A stretch of 64,000 bases of DNA from Paenibacillus sp. 37 (GTDB lineage: Bacteria > Bacillota > Bacilli > Paenibacillales > Paenibacillaceae), in NCBI RefSeq assembly GCF_008386395.1, contig NZ_CP043761.1:3596001-3660000 (forward strand), written 5' to 3'. Position 1 is the first letter of the stretch. Each line of letters begins with the position of its first letter. The translations under genes were made by a program, and so were the position numbers. Positions 53,201 through 61,180 of this stretch are shown in pieces. The notes beneath the pieces are model-generated. The model was not told where the DNA came from. It did no database searches and saw only the letters and a list, made by a program, of their open reading frames with translations.

Positions 53201-54175
53201 TCACTGCTTCATTTGATATAAGCTTAATCTCTCTTGTACAGCATTCAGGACTTCTTTCGGAATCTCCTTCACCTTGATATCTTCTCCTAGAAAAAGCAAC
53301 CAATTGGTGACTTCGGTTAATTCTTCTGAGTTATGAACATTCATAAATGACTTTAGTTGGGCCGTAGTCTGGTATGGATTTGTATAGGCAATTGAAAATT
53401 TTAAAGGATGGTATTTTTTGAATTGCGCAATTGCCTTTGGACCAAGTTCCAGGACAAGGTTGAAAACTTCTTCCTGCGTATTTCGTTTTAGTTGCTCTAC
53501 AATCTTTTTTGTACTCCGTCTTTTTTTCGCCGGGTATGCTTCGACATGGATGAGGTTGTCAACGGATACGATTCGTCTTTTTTCCTCCTCCAAGTCAAAA
53601 CCTTCAATGATCCAATGGCCTTTTTGATGATGAAGGTGCAAGAGAACGATGGGATAGGACTTTGTTTTCTTCTCTTCTTGGACAGTAACTAACAAATAAC
53701 GTTCTATAAGAAGAATTTGGATGAGTTTTTCCAAAGTAGGGTGAGGCAGGTCTGACAGATCAAGCAAGTCTGGATTATGGGGATTGGTCCCTTCAAAAAG
53801 CAATATTTGATTCAAATGCACAAGGTCATCTTGCTGATTTTCTGAGATAAGGCCTAATAATTTTTCAGCCAAAGATTGACGACTCTTCAGATAAGGAAGC
53901 TGTTGATTTCTTGTCGCCATAAAGGCAATGAATAACGCTTTGATTTCATTATCGGTAAACCGAACCGTGGGAAGGAGCGAGTTGTTCATGACAAAATAAC
54001 CTCCGTCCCGCCCAACTTCAGCGACAAGTGGCATTCCCATGGCTTCAATTTCTCTGATATCTCGAATGGCTGTTGAACGAGAAATATTAAATTCTCGCAT
54101 GATTTCAGAGATGGTAAAGTGTGCACGGTTATTGATATACCGCGTGATGATATTTATGCGTTCAACTTTCTTCAT
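53201..54175 (-). CDS. WYL-domain transcriptional regulator (YafY type)
   Basis: A 324-residue protein after AGGGGGG. The N-terminal HTH_11 winged helix is ERINIITRYINNRAHFTISEIMREFNISRSTAIRDIREIEAMG, and GRDGGYFVMNNSLLP is its wing. The middle holds a WYL-like SH3 beta-barrel (RYLLVTVQEEKKTKSYPIVLLHLHHQKGHWIIEGFDLEEEKRRIVSVDNL) in place of a canonical W-Y-L triplet, and the C-terminal WCX extension follows. WYL regulators bind nucleic-acid or small ligands. The divergent GyrI-like gene is probably its target, and the two may share a ligand. Confidence 0.9.
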   Translation of the reverse strand: MKKVERINIITRYINNRAHFTISEIMREFNISRSTAIRDIREIEAMGMPLVAEVGRDGGYFVMNNSLLPTVRFTDNEIKALFIAFMATRNQQLPYLKSRQSLAEKLLGLISENQQDDLVHLNQILLFEGTNPHNPDLLDLSDLPHPTLEKLIQILLIERYLLVTVQEEKKTKSYPIVLLHLHHQKGHWIIEGFDLEEEKRRIVSVDNLIHVEAYPAKKRRSTKKIVEQLKRNTQEEVFNLVLELGPKAIAQFKKYHPLKFSIAYTNPYQTTAQLKSFMNVHNSEELTEVTNWLLFLGEDIKVKEIPKEVLNAVQERLSLYQMKQ

Positions 54176-54280
54176 TGGCCCCCCTAAACAGTATCATATT
54201 CTGACATGATTTAAGGTTATTATAAACCTATCAAGTGAAAACACAAATCAATTGAAAATTTAAAGAGGACGGTGTAAACC

Positions 54281-54763
54281 ATGAGTAATTATCATTTCGA
54301 AGAAAAAGACAGCTTTATCGTTTTAGGTATTGGGACAGAACTTAAAAGCGACTACACAGACTATGCTGGTATCAGCAAGGAGAAGGCGGATTTTTGGTCC
54401 ACTGTGAAAGAGGATGGAAGCCTAGACACATTAAAGTCCCTAGCTACTAATGACTATATTTTCGCTGTAAACGAAGCAGTCAATAACAAGATGATGCATT
54501 ATGCTGGGGTCATGACAGAAGAATCTCTGCCAGAAGCAACAAGAGTGATCCAATTTCCTAAGGGAGAATACCTTGTTGTAAAGGGTGAAGCAGAGACGGC
54601 AGATGCACTCAGTAATATGCTTACTGGCATTGCCTTTGGTCAAGCCCTCCCCACAGAAAAGGATTATGCCTATGTTGGCGGTCCGAATACAACGGTTGAA
54701 ATGGGACAGAAAAACGGTTTGGTATATGGTGAAATGTGGATTCCTGTTGTAAGGAATGGATAA
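54281..54763 (+). CDS. GyrI-like small-molecule-binding protein
   Basis: A 160-residue protein after AGAGGACGG. The whole length is a GyrI/AraC-effector-binding (SHS2) fold: SFIVLGIGTELKSDYTDYA at the start, YAGVMTEESLPEATRVIQFPKGEYLVVKGE in the middle and MGQKNGLVYGEMWIPV at the end. No DNA-binding domain is attached. Relatives bind hydrophobic cations, and some hydrolyse cyclopropanoid toxins. It is divergent from a WYL regulator with about 105 bases between starts, an arrangement often seen for this small protein. The ligand is unknown. Confidence 0.88.
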   Translation: MSNYHFEEKDSFIVLGIGTELKSDYTDYAGISKEKADFWSTVKEDGSLDTLKSLATNDYIFAVNEAVNNKMMHYAGVMTEESLPEATRVIQFPKGEYLVVKGEAETADALSNMLTGIAFGQALPTEKDYAYVGGPNTTVEMGQKNGLVYGEMWIPVVRNG

Positions 54764-54803
54764 GACGTGAGATCTGAAGACTTTTGAGTTGAATATGAAG
54801 GAT

Positions 54804-54833
54804 AAAGCTCTCTTCCAAATGGAAGAGAGCTTT
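54804..54833. terminator. Bidirectional terminator after GyrI-like gene
   Basis: AAAGCTCTCTTCC and GGAAGAGAGCTTT are perfect 13-base arms around AAAT, between the GyrI-like gene and the gerKC stop. Confidence 0.88.
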
Positions 54834-54868
54834 CCCAATTGCACGACAGCTTGCACGACAGCATGTTA

Positions 54869-55990
54869 TTAATTTAAAACGCCACTTCCGACTATTGTAA
54901 CCTTTACTTCCGGGTGAAAACGGACTTGGGCATATTGTTTATTCCAGTCCAGGCTTTTCCACAATTCCGGGTAATGGGCAATTAAATGTCTGCCAATACC
55001 GAAGGAATCACAGCCGCTTTGCTGAAGTGTCTTGATAATTTGTTCTGCGTCCTGAGTCATGTCATCGGATAACTTGCGGTTCAGACGTTCAATTGTGTCT
55101 TTTTCCTGAAGATGATTCATTGCATACTCAACGATCGTTACTGGAAGTTCGATACGGAGGTTTACATCAATGTGGCTATCACTTGCCACCTTTACCGCAA
55201 GTTTGCGCTTAATTTGTGCGATATTTGCTTCATAAGTGACATAGTTCCTCGGGTTGTTGGAAGGCCCTGGGTGGACCTTTTTGACAAAACGCGCTGCTTT
55301 ATTCCATTTCCCACTCATAATAATGTATAGAGGAGCCTGTTCGGTAGTAAGACTGCCACTGAACCTTTGCCCATGAAACAAGGCAATTCCCCGAGCATCA
55401 ATTTCCTCTCCATCCTTATATAGATAAGGCAGTGTAAAATCCTGTCCCGGATCCAGCATGGGAGGGAGAAGGGTCTCTAACGTCATTTCCGGAAAAATAC
55501 ATAATTCCTCCAGACTCTTAATTTTTTTCGTAATAAAATCACCAATCAATATGCTGCCAACTTTTTTTTGGTGTAACAGATCTCCGGCATCGCCATCCAC
55601 AATCGCAATCTTCACATGTGAGGTTGGGTAATCGGGTTCCCGATATAAGACGTCCAAGTAGGGGTAGATATCATTTTGTGCGAGTTTGTTGCCGTATAAG
55701 ATCATCCCATATTTGAAAAACCGGATATCACCAGTCACTTTAGCCCGAATTCTATCTGTACTTTGACGGACGGATCTCCCGGTGCCTGAGTGGACTTCAT
55801 TACCGCTGCTCCCTTGTTGACTCTCAGAATCATCGACAATTTCAAGCGTCTGTTTAATTTCACCCTCTGAGGTGATGTCAAACGCCGAAGCATTAGCCAA
55901 TCTTGCATCTTTTAAACTATCCTGATCCCAGCATCCCGTCATCACCATGAGCAGGAACAGGAGGACAAGGATTTTTCCTCGTTTACTCAT
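54869..55990 (-). CDS. gerKC: Spore germination lipoprotein GerKC-like (Ger(x)C family)
   Basis: A 373-residue protein with signal peptide and lipobox MVMTGCWDQDSL (Cys 20). Early DARLANASAFDIT, then GDIRFFKYGMILYGNKLAQNDIYPYLDVL and PDYPTSHVKIAIVDGDA are the Ger(x)C pattern. The C-terminal domain has VNLRIELPVTIVEY and CDSFGIGRHLIAHYPELWKSLDW. It is the outer-face lipoprotein of the germinant receptor in the spore inner membrane. It overlaps gerKB by 4 bases and is the last gene of a three-gene operon. The K-type name is by convention, since the germinant is unknown. Confidence 0.92.
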   Translation of the reverse strand: MSKRGKILVLLFLLMVMTGCWDQDSLKDARLANASAFDITSEGEIKQTLEIVDDSESQQGSSGNEVHSGTGRSVRQSTDRIRAKVTGDIRFFKYGMILYGNKLAQNDIYPYLDVLYREPDYPTSHVKIAIVDGDAGDLLHQKKVGSILIGDFITKKIKSLEELCIFPEMTLETLLPPMLDPGQDFTLPYLYKDGEEIDARGIALFHGQRFSGSLTTEQAPLYIIMSGKWNKAARFVKKVHPGPSNNPRNYVTYEANIAQIKRKLAVKVASDSHIDVNLRIELPVTIVEYAMNHLQEKDTIERLNRKLSDDMTQDAEQIIKTLQQSGCDSFGIGRHLIAHYPELWKSLDWNKQYAQVRFHPEVKVTIVGSGVLN

Positions 55991-57087
55991 ATCATCTTCT
56001 CTTTTCGTTTCATTATATAAGATAGGACCAACAGGAGCAGAGGCAGGATCATGAGAAAAAAGTATGCCGATCTGTTGGCAATCGTACTAATTAACTCAAG
56101 TTTTTCCTTCTGTTGTGGCAGATAGGCAATTATGCAAGAAGCAAGAACGACATATGGCACCGCTTTTTTATGGTGTTTTAGTTTGAAGAGATAACTTATA
56201 CCATAGGATGCCGTATAGTAATAGCCACATATGGCCCCGAAAATGGAAATTAACCAGATAGGGAGGAACAGGAAATCGGCCCGATCCATTGTTCCGAGTG
56301 GGATAGAGCGGAGCAGATATATGACCGGTTCAGGCATTAAGTCAAGTTGCTGGGGGCTGAACGCCGTTGAACAAATGAACACGGTGAATGCATACAACAC
56401 TACGACTACAGCACTTGCTGAAGCAACAGACTTGAGTTTGCCCCCGCTGCTACCTTCAACCATAGGAAACACAACGAGAAAAAACTCGAATCCGAACATA
56501 GCCATTAATGTTTCGGTTGATCCACTAATAATATTGGGCCATCCCGCCTCGGTTAAAGGCAAAAGATATAACAGATTGATTTCCTTGAGTCCATAACTGA
56601 TCAATACCATCATGGGCAAGACCAAAAAGGAGATGAGTACCAGTACTCGGGCAATGATTCGTAATTTTTGCCGAACCAAATAGATACTGCTGAACAAGAA
56701 GAGGGCTAATATAGCCCAGCGAGGCGTATCCTGCAGCATCCAACGGTTAATCACACCGTAAGCGTTCACCAGAACAGAAGTGCCCATTAATAGGAAATAT
56801 CCAACGTAGGCAATGATCAGCAACTTGCCAATCCATTTACCCGTAATCAGCGTTACAATATGATAAATGGACGAACTCGGGAATCTTCGCATCAAAAGCC
56901 AGCACAACAGTATGACAAGTTGGATCAGGAACCCTCCAAGGAAAACAGAGATCCACCCACCTCCTTTAGAGATAAGGTTCATACGGTAAGGGAGGGACAG
57001 AATATCTACACCAATTTCAAATTTCAAAATGAGCAAGAATAATTGTCCCCGAGTGATTGTTGTTTCCTTATTCACGTTTTTTCCCAC
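55987..57087 (-). CDS. gerKB: Spore germination permease GerKB-like
   Basis: A 366-residue membrane protein of the APC-related GerAB/Spore_permease family with about ten helices. It starts GKNVNKETTITRGQLFLLILKFEIGVDILSLPYRM. Helix 6-region TETLMAMFGFEFFLVVFPMVEG and DRADFLFLPIWLISIF are family features, and the germinant-binding pocket lies in this subunit. The start overlaps the end of gerKA by 20 bases and its stop overlaps gerKC by 4, so translation is coupled. It probably senses an amino acid or sugar. Confidence 0.93.
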   Translation of the reverse strand: MGKNVNKETTITRGQLFLLILKFEIGVDILSLPYRMNLISKGGGWISVFLGGFLIQLVILLCWLLMRRFPSSSIYHIVTLITGKWIGKLLIIAYVGYFLLMGTSVLVNAYGVINRWMLQDTPRWAILALFLFSSIYLVRQKLRIIARVLVLISFLVLPMMVLISYGLKEINLLYLLPLTEAGWPNIISGSTETLMAMFGFEFFLVVFPMVEGSSGGKLKSVASASAVVVVLYAFTVFICSTAFSPQQLDLMPEPVIYLLRSIPLGTMDRADFLFLPIWLISIFGAICGYYYTASYGISYLFKLKHHKKAVPYVVLASCIIAYLPQQKEKLELISTIANRSAYFFLMILPLLLLVLSYIMKRKEKMI

Positions 57088-58531
57088 TCCTATAGAACTT
57101 CTGCTGATTCAGCCGCTGCGGGCGGGCATCATGAGGACGCTCGCGAAGCGCCCAGATGGGAAATCGAATCCATACATCCTTCATGTCAGCTAATCGGAAT
57201 GGGGCCACTGGAGCAAAATAAGGCGATCCGAAGTTTTCCATCTTACAGAGGTGATTGGTTAGAATCACCAGACCAAATGCGATGCCGATATATCCAAAAA
57301 GCGCCGCTCCAATCATCATTGGAAAGCGGAGAATACGTACTGCCGAACTCATCTCATGCGAAGGCACCAAAAACGACGAGATAGCGGTTAGTGAAACCAC
57401 AATAATCATTGTATAGGATACAAGCCCCGCACGAACGATAGCATCTCCGATAACCAAACCGCCAACGATGCCGATGGTCTGGCCCACTCGGCTGGGAAGT
57501 CGGACCCCGGCTTCTCTTAACACTTCAAAGATCAGTTCAAGCAACATTGCCTCTACAAGTGCAGGAAAGGGGATGTTCTGCAATGATTTCTTGATTGTGT
57601 GTGCCAGCTCGATTGGTAAAATGGCGGAGTGAAAAGAGATGGTTGCAATATAAACAGCAGGTAATGTAAAAGCAATGACAAAACTCATCATGCGAATTAA
57701 CCGTAAAAAGGAACTGACAATCCAACGACCATGATAATCATCCGGACTTTGATAAAAAGCAAAAAACGTAACTGGAGCAATAAGAGCTGACGGACTTCCT
57801 TCGGCAAGTATGGCGACGCGTCCTTCCATCAAGTTGGCAATAACCCGGTCAGGTCTTTCTGTAATGAGCTGCTGAGGAAACAGAGAGAAAGGGTTATCCT
57901 CCACAAACTCTTCAATAAAGCCTGGTGCGAGCACCATATCTGAAGATATGGATGTGATTCGCTCTTTAACTTCGTTCACCAACTCCGGATTGGCTAAGTC
58001 CTGAAGGTATACAACTGCAATTTTGGTATGTGTCTTCTCGCCAACGTTAAAATATCGAACGATTAGGGATGGACTGATAATTTGTCTGCGGATCAGATTC
58101 AAATTAACCGAAAGCTGTTCAACGAATCCATTGTGTGGCCCTCGAATAACGCCTTCGTTTTCCGGTTCGGTTGTGCTTCGGACATACATTTTCTCGGTAG
58201 AAAGAATGTAAAACTCCGGGTGCCCATCGATTATGTAAAGACATTTCCCTTGAATAAGTGAGTCTATTCCACGTTGCAGATCCGTATCTTTTCGACTTTC
58301 TAACGTGGTGAACGATGGGTAGATTTCAGAGTGAGCTTGGCCATTCAGTGCTGTTAAGACATGTGTTTGAATGATCTCCTGATCTACAAGTGAATCGATA
58401 TAGAGAAGCACACTCTGTACACCATTAAGTAGAAGCTGTTGTTGTTTCAAATCGTCTGTACAGTAGAGGGACTGTTCCACATAAGAAATATTCATTTTTA
58501 ATTCAGAGAATGCCTGATTGGTTGGGGTCAT
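57068..58531 (-). CDS. gerKA: Spore germination protein GerKA-like
   Basis: A 487-residue protein, first gene of the operon, after AAAGAGGTGG. It has a soluble N-terminal region (about residues 1-240) with SFTTLESRKDTDLQRGIDSLI and EGVIRGPHNGFVEQLSVNLNLIRRQI, then a membrane domain with EGRVAILAEGSPSALIAPVTFF, LLELIFEVLREAGVRLPSRVGQTIGIVGGLVIGDAIVRAGLVS and a last helix near 440. The RGPHNGF motif and the G-R-V-G-Q-T-I-G run are universal in GerA proteins. It forms the oligomeric core of the receptor with GerKB and GerKC. Expression in the forespore is expected. Confidence 0.93.
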   Translation of the reverse strand: MTPTNQAFSELKMNISYVEQSLYCTDDLKQQQLLLNGVQSVLLYIDSLVDQEIIQTHVLTALNGQAHSEIYPSFTTLESRKDTDLQRGIDSLIQGKCLYIIDGHPEFYILSTEKMYVRSTTEPENEGVIRGPHNGFVEQLSVNLNLIRRQIISPSLIVRYFNVGEKTHTKIAVVYLQDLANPELVNEVKERITSISSDMVLAPGFIEEFVEDNPFSLFPQQLITERPDRVIANLMEGRVAILAEGSPSALIAPVTFFAFYQSPDDYHGRWIVSSFLRLIRMMSFVIAFTLPAVYIATISFHSAILPIELAHTIKKSLQNIPFPALVEAMLLELIFEVLREAGVRLPSRVGQTIGIVGGLVIGDAIVRAGLVSYTMIIVVSLTAISSFLVPSHEMSSAVRILRFPMMIGAALFGYIGIAFGLVILTNHLCKMENFGSPYFAPVAPFRLADMKDVWIRFPIWALRERPHDARPQRLNQQKFYRSGKKRE

Positions 58532-58563
58532 TGATCCACCTCTTTATAAAATGCGACATGGAT

Positions 58564-58593
58564 TATCTTGTGCAAAATCAAGACTATTATTCA
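58564..58593 (-). promoter_or_regulatory. Candidate sigma-G promoter of the gerK operon
   Basis: On the minus strand TGAATA (58593-58588) is a good forespore -35 box, and CAAGATA (58570-58564) stands 17 bases on where CATNNTA is expected. The -10 match is partial. Confidence 0.3.
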
Positions 58594-58763
58594 ATAGTTG
58601 CTTTTTATTCAAAGAACTTATAACCAAACATTGAAAAAATAGTTGTACTAAAATCCATAATTTACAATTCAATTAGAAACTTTTTCCTAAATCTAGCGTC
58701 TAATATTATGACTTTTTGAGGGGTTATAAATTACTAGAGAGTAGAAGGAGCCAAAGACAACAC

Positions 58764-61061
58764 ATGAATATGAAGAAGAAATTATCCATTTTTACCGCTT
58801 TAGCCGTTTTTCAAGCATTTGCAGTTGGTTCTGTGAATGCGCAATCAGCACCACAAGGTGACACCGCGTCAGTAAACACGGCCAATGTAGAATCAGTTGA
58901 GGTGTCAAAGCAAGAGCAGCCAATTGCAGAGCGTGAAGTGAAGACGGAGAGTAATAACAAATCGATCAATACTCCGCCCACTGAAGCCAAGGACACTCAA
59001 ACCTCGACCGGTACTGAGGCAACACCTAAAACAGATAGCGAGAAACCTGCATTGGATGGGGAAGAGACCACTACAAACGAAACGGGTACGAAACCTGTAG
59101 TTCAAGAGGAAGCCCCTGAGGGGGAAACGCCAGCTACACCTGCTCAAATAGAGCAACCATCCATTGATGGGACGTCTCCTGTAGCAGCAGGTGGGAATCT
59201 GACGTTGTACATGAATAGCAACAAAATGGAGCAGGATGGAAAAACGTATCTTGCTGGCCAGCCAATGGCTGTAAAAAACGGTGTATCCTATGTTGCCATC
59301 CGTGCGCTGGTTGACCGTGTGGGATACGGCGTCAAATATGATAACAAAACCAAGGAAACCATCATTATTAGTGGTGAGGATGAACTCCGATTCAAGACGA
59401 ACAGCAAGGACTATACCGTCAATGGAGAGACAAGAACGATGAAAGGCCCTGCATATCAGCAAAAAAGTACATTCATGGTGCCGTTAACTTCCATTACTCA
59501 AGCTCTGAACATCACCTATAAAGTGAATCAGTCGGCTAAAACGGTTGTGTTGAATCTTAATACAAAACCTGTTGCAAGCTTTACCATTTCCCAAAAGGAA
59601 ATCTTTGCAGGAGATCAAGTGGACTACGTGACTTCTTCCAGTTCACCTAATGGACTGGATATCGTTGACGAACGCTGGACTGGTCGCCAGGATTCATTTG
59701 ATCAAGCAGGTACATATACGATTTCATATGAAGTACAGGATTCCAATGGTCAATGGAGCGATCCGTATTCAATTACCATTGAAGTATTGAGTCCTAATCT
59801 TCCTCCTGTAGCCATGTTCGCCACGGATAAAGAAGAATATAAAATGGGCGAAAAAATAACATACACGGACCAAAGCACAGATGATGAAAATAATATTGTC
59901 AAAGCCGTATGGGAGAACAATTCACTTGCTTTCTTTGAACCGGGTCCCAAAACGGTGACAATTACGGTTACTGACAATCACGGCGCTACGAACACGTACT
60001 CCAAAGTCATTACCATAACCAATGAGACCTTATATTCATTTACCGACTTCAATTTACTCTTCACGCCGGTAGGACAGAAGTTTACCTTTAACGGCGGCGA
60101 AGTGACTACGATGGAGAAAGTGCCTTATACGTACATGGATGAGCCCAGTTTGCTAATCCGCAGTAACAGTCCGGAAACCGTAAATACGGAAGGCATCGTA
60201 TATAAAGAATCATCTTCGGGGCAGACCCGTTTCATGATTCACCACGTCAACAATACAGGCAAAAGAGTAAAAATGTATGTGATTGCAACCAATAACAACC
60301 CGAATCCGGCAGTTTTCGAACAACAAAATATGGGATTTGCGGGACCTACACCGTATGCTACTGTAGCCGGGAAATTGTCTATTGATAAATGGTTCAAGTC
60401 AATTCAGACTGGAGTGGATCAAAAGAAAGAGTACCTTCAACCTGGGGAAAGCAAATTGATTTTGACAGAACTTAATAAAACGCCGATGAAAGAAGGACAA
60501 GTCATCTCTCTCTATTCGGATGCATATAGTGATTATTCCTTGGACTATAACGTTATCCTGGTGGAAGAAAATAAAGATCCGTTCGAAGCCTTGCCATTGC
60601 TTCCCGTGCTTGATCGTGACGGCGTGCACAACCGGGGTACGTACCCGAACGCGACTCGCATCATAAAGTACGATGAGCACGTGGGACTCAAACCGGCCCG
60701 TCTGCCACTTGGTGACAATTCAAGCGATCCCAATCTGGTAGGAACAGATCCGATGGCTTACACAGATGCATCCAACGCGGGTAATTTCGGCGTATTGTAC
60801 AAAATCACGCTGACCAATGTTGCACCGCGTACGCTTATCTCCTTTAACCCTCGTGGAGGGAAGTACTCCGGAGTAGCGCTGGTGAACAACCAGTTGGTAT
60901 CGATTGCCGAAGGCAACGTTGCCGTTGCCAATTCAAGTGAACAAAGCGTTCTTTACCGCACCGGATCAATCGGAGAGAGCGTAACGATTCTGTTCTCAGC
61001 CGCGCCAGGAAGCAACCTGCCGGTCAATCTGCTCTTTACACCGCTCCCATCGGAGAAGTAA
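58764..61061 (+). CDS. Large secreted stalk-domain/PKD protein
   Basis: A 765-residue protein from ATG 58764 (MNMKKKLSIFTALAVF); GAAGGAG lies 13 bases upstream. The signal peptide is cut near VNAQS. Residues 25-150 are a long Glu/Thr/Pro linker, likely disordered. Residues 150-265 are a copper-amine-oxidase-N/stalk domain (VKNGVSYVAIRALVDRVGYGVKYD; FMVPLTSITQALNITYKV). Two PKD-like modules follow (VASFTISQKEIFAGDQVDYVTSS; VAMFATDKEEYKMGEKITYTDQS). The last 330 residues are beta-rich and unrecognised, with YRTGSIGESVTILFSAAPGS near the end. No wall anchor is seen. A SecA paralogue follows 119 bases downstream and could export it. Confidence 0.85.
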   Translation: MNMKKKLSIFTALAVFQAFAVGSVNAQSAPQGDTASVNTANVESVEVSKQEQPIAEREVKTESNNKSINTPPTEAKDTQTSTGTEATPKTDSEKPALDGEETTTNETGTKPVVQEEAPEGETPATPAQIEQPSIDGTSPVAAGGNLTLYMNSNKMEQDGKTYLAGQPMAVKNGVSYVAIRALVDRVGYGVKYDNKTKETIIISGEDELRFKTNSKDYTVNGETRTMKGPAYQQKSTFMVPLTSITQALNITYKVNQSAKTVVLNLNTKPVASFTISQKEIFAGDQVDYVTSSSSPNGLDIVDERWTGRQDSFDQAGTYTISYEVQDSNGQWSDPYSITIEVLSPNLPPVAMFATDKEEYKMGEKITYTDQSTDDENNIVKAVWENNSLAFFEPGPKTVTITVTDNHGATNTYSKVITITNETLYSFTDFNLLFTPVGQKFTFNGGEVTTMEKVPYTYMDEPSLLIRSNSPETVNTEGIVYKESSSGQTRFMIHHVNNTGKRVKMYVIATNNNPNPAVFEQQNMGFAGPTPYATVAGKLSIDKWFKSIQTGVDQKKEYLQPGESKLILTELNKTPMKEGQVISLYSDAYSDYSLDYNVILVEENKDPFEALPLLPVLDRDGVHNRGTYPNATRIIKYDEHVGLKPARLPLGDNSSDPNLVGTDPMAYTDASNAGNFGVLYKITLTNVAPRTLISFNPRGGKYSGVALVNNQLVSIAEGNVAVANSSEQSVLYRTGSIGESVTILFSAAPGSNLPVNLLFTPLPSEK

Positions 61062-61113
61062 GGTAGTTGTCTCTTATAACGAATGGTTTGAGTGGCGCGT
61101 TATAATCAGCGAA

Positions 61114-61146
61114 AGAAAAGACTCCATATGGGGTCTTTTCTTTTCA
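61114..61146 (+). terminator. Terminator after stalk/PKD protein gene
   Basis: AGAAAAGACTCC and GGGGTCTTTTCT pair around ATAT, followed by TTT. Confidence 0.88.
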
Positions 61147-61180
61147 CAACTTATTTCTACTAAGGAGGAATCAAATTCCG

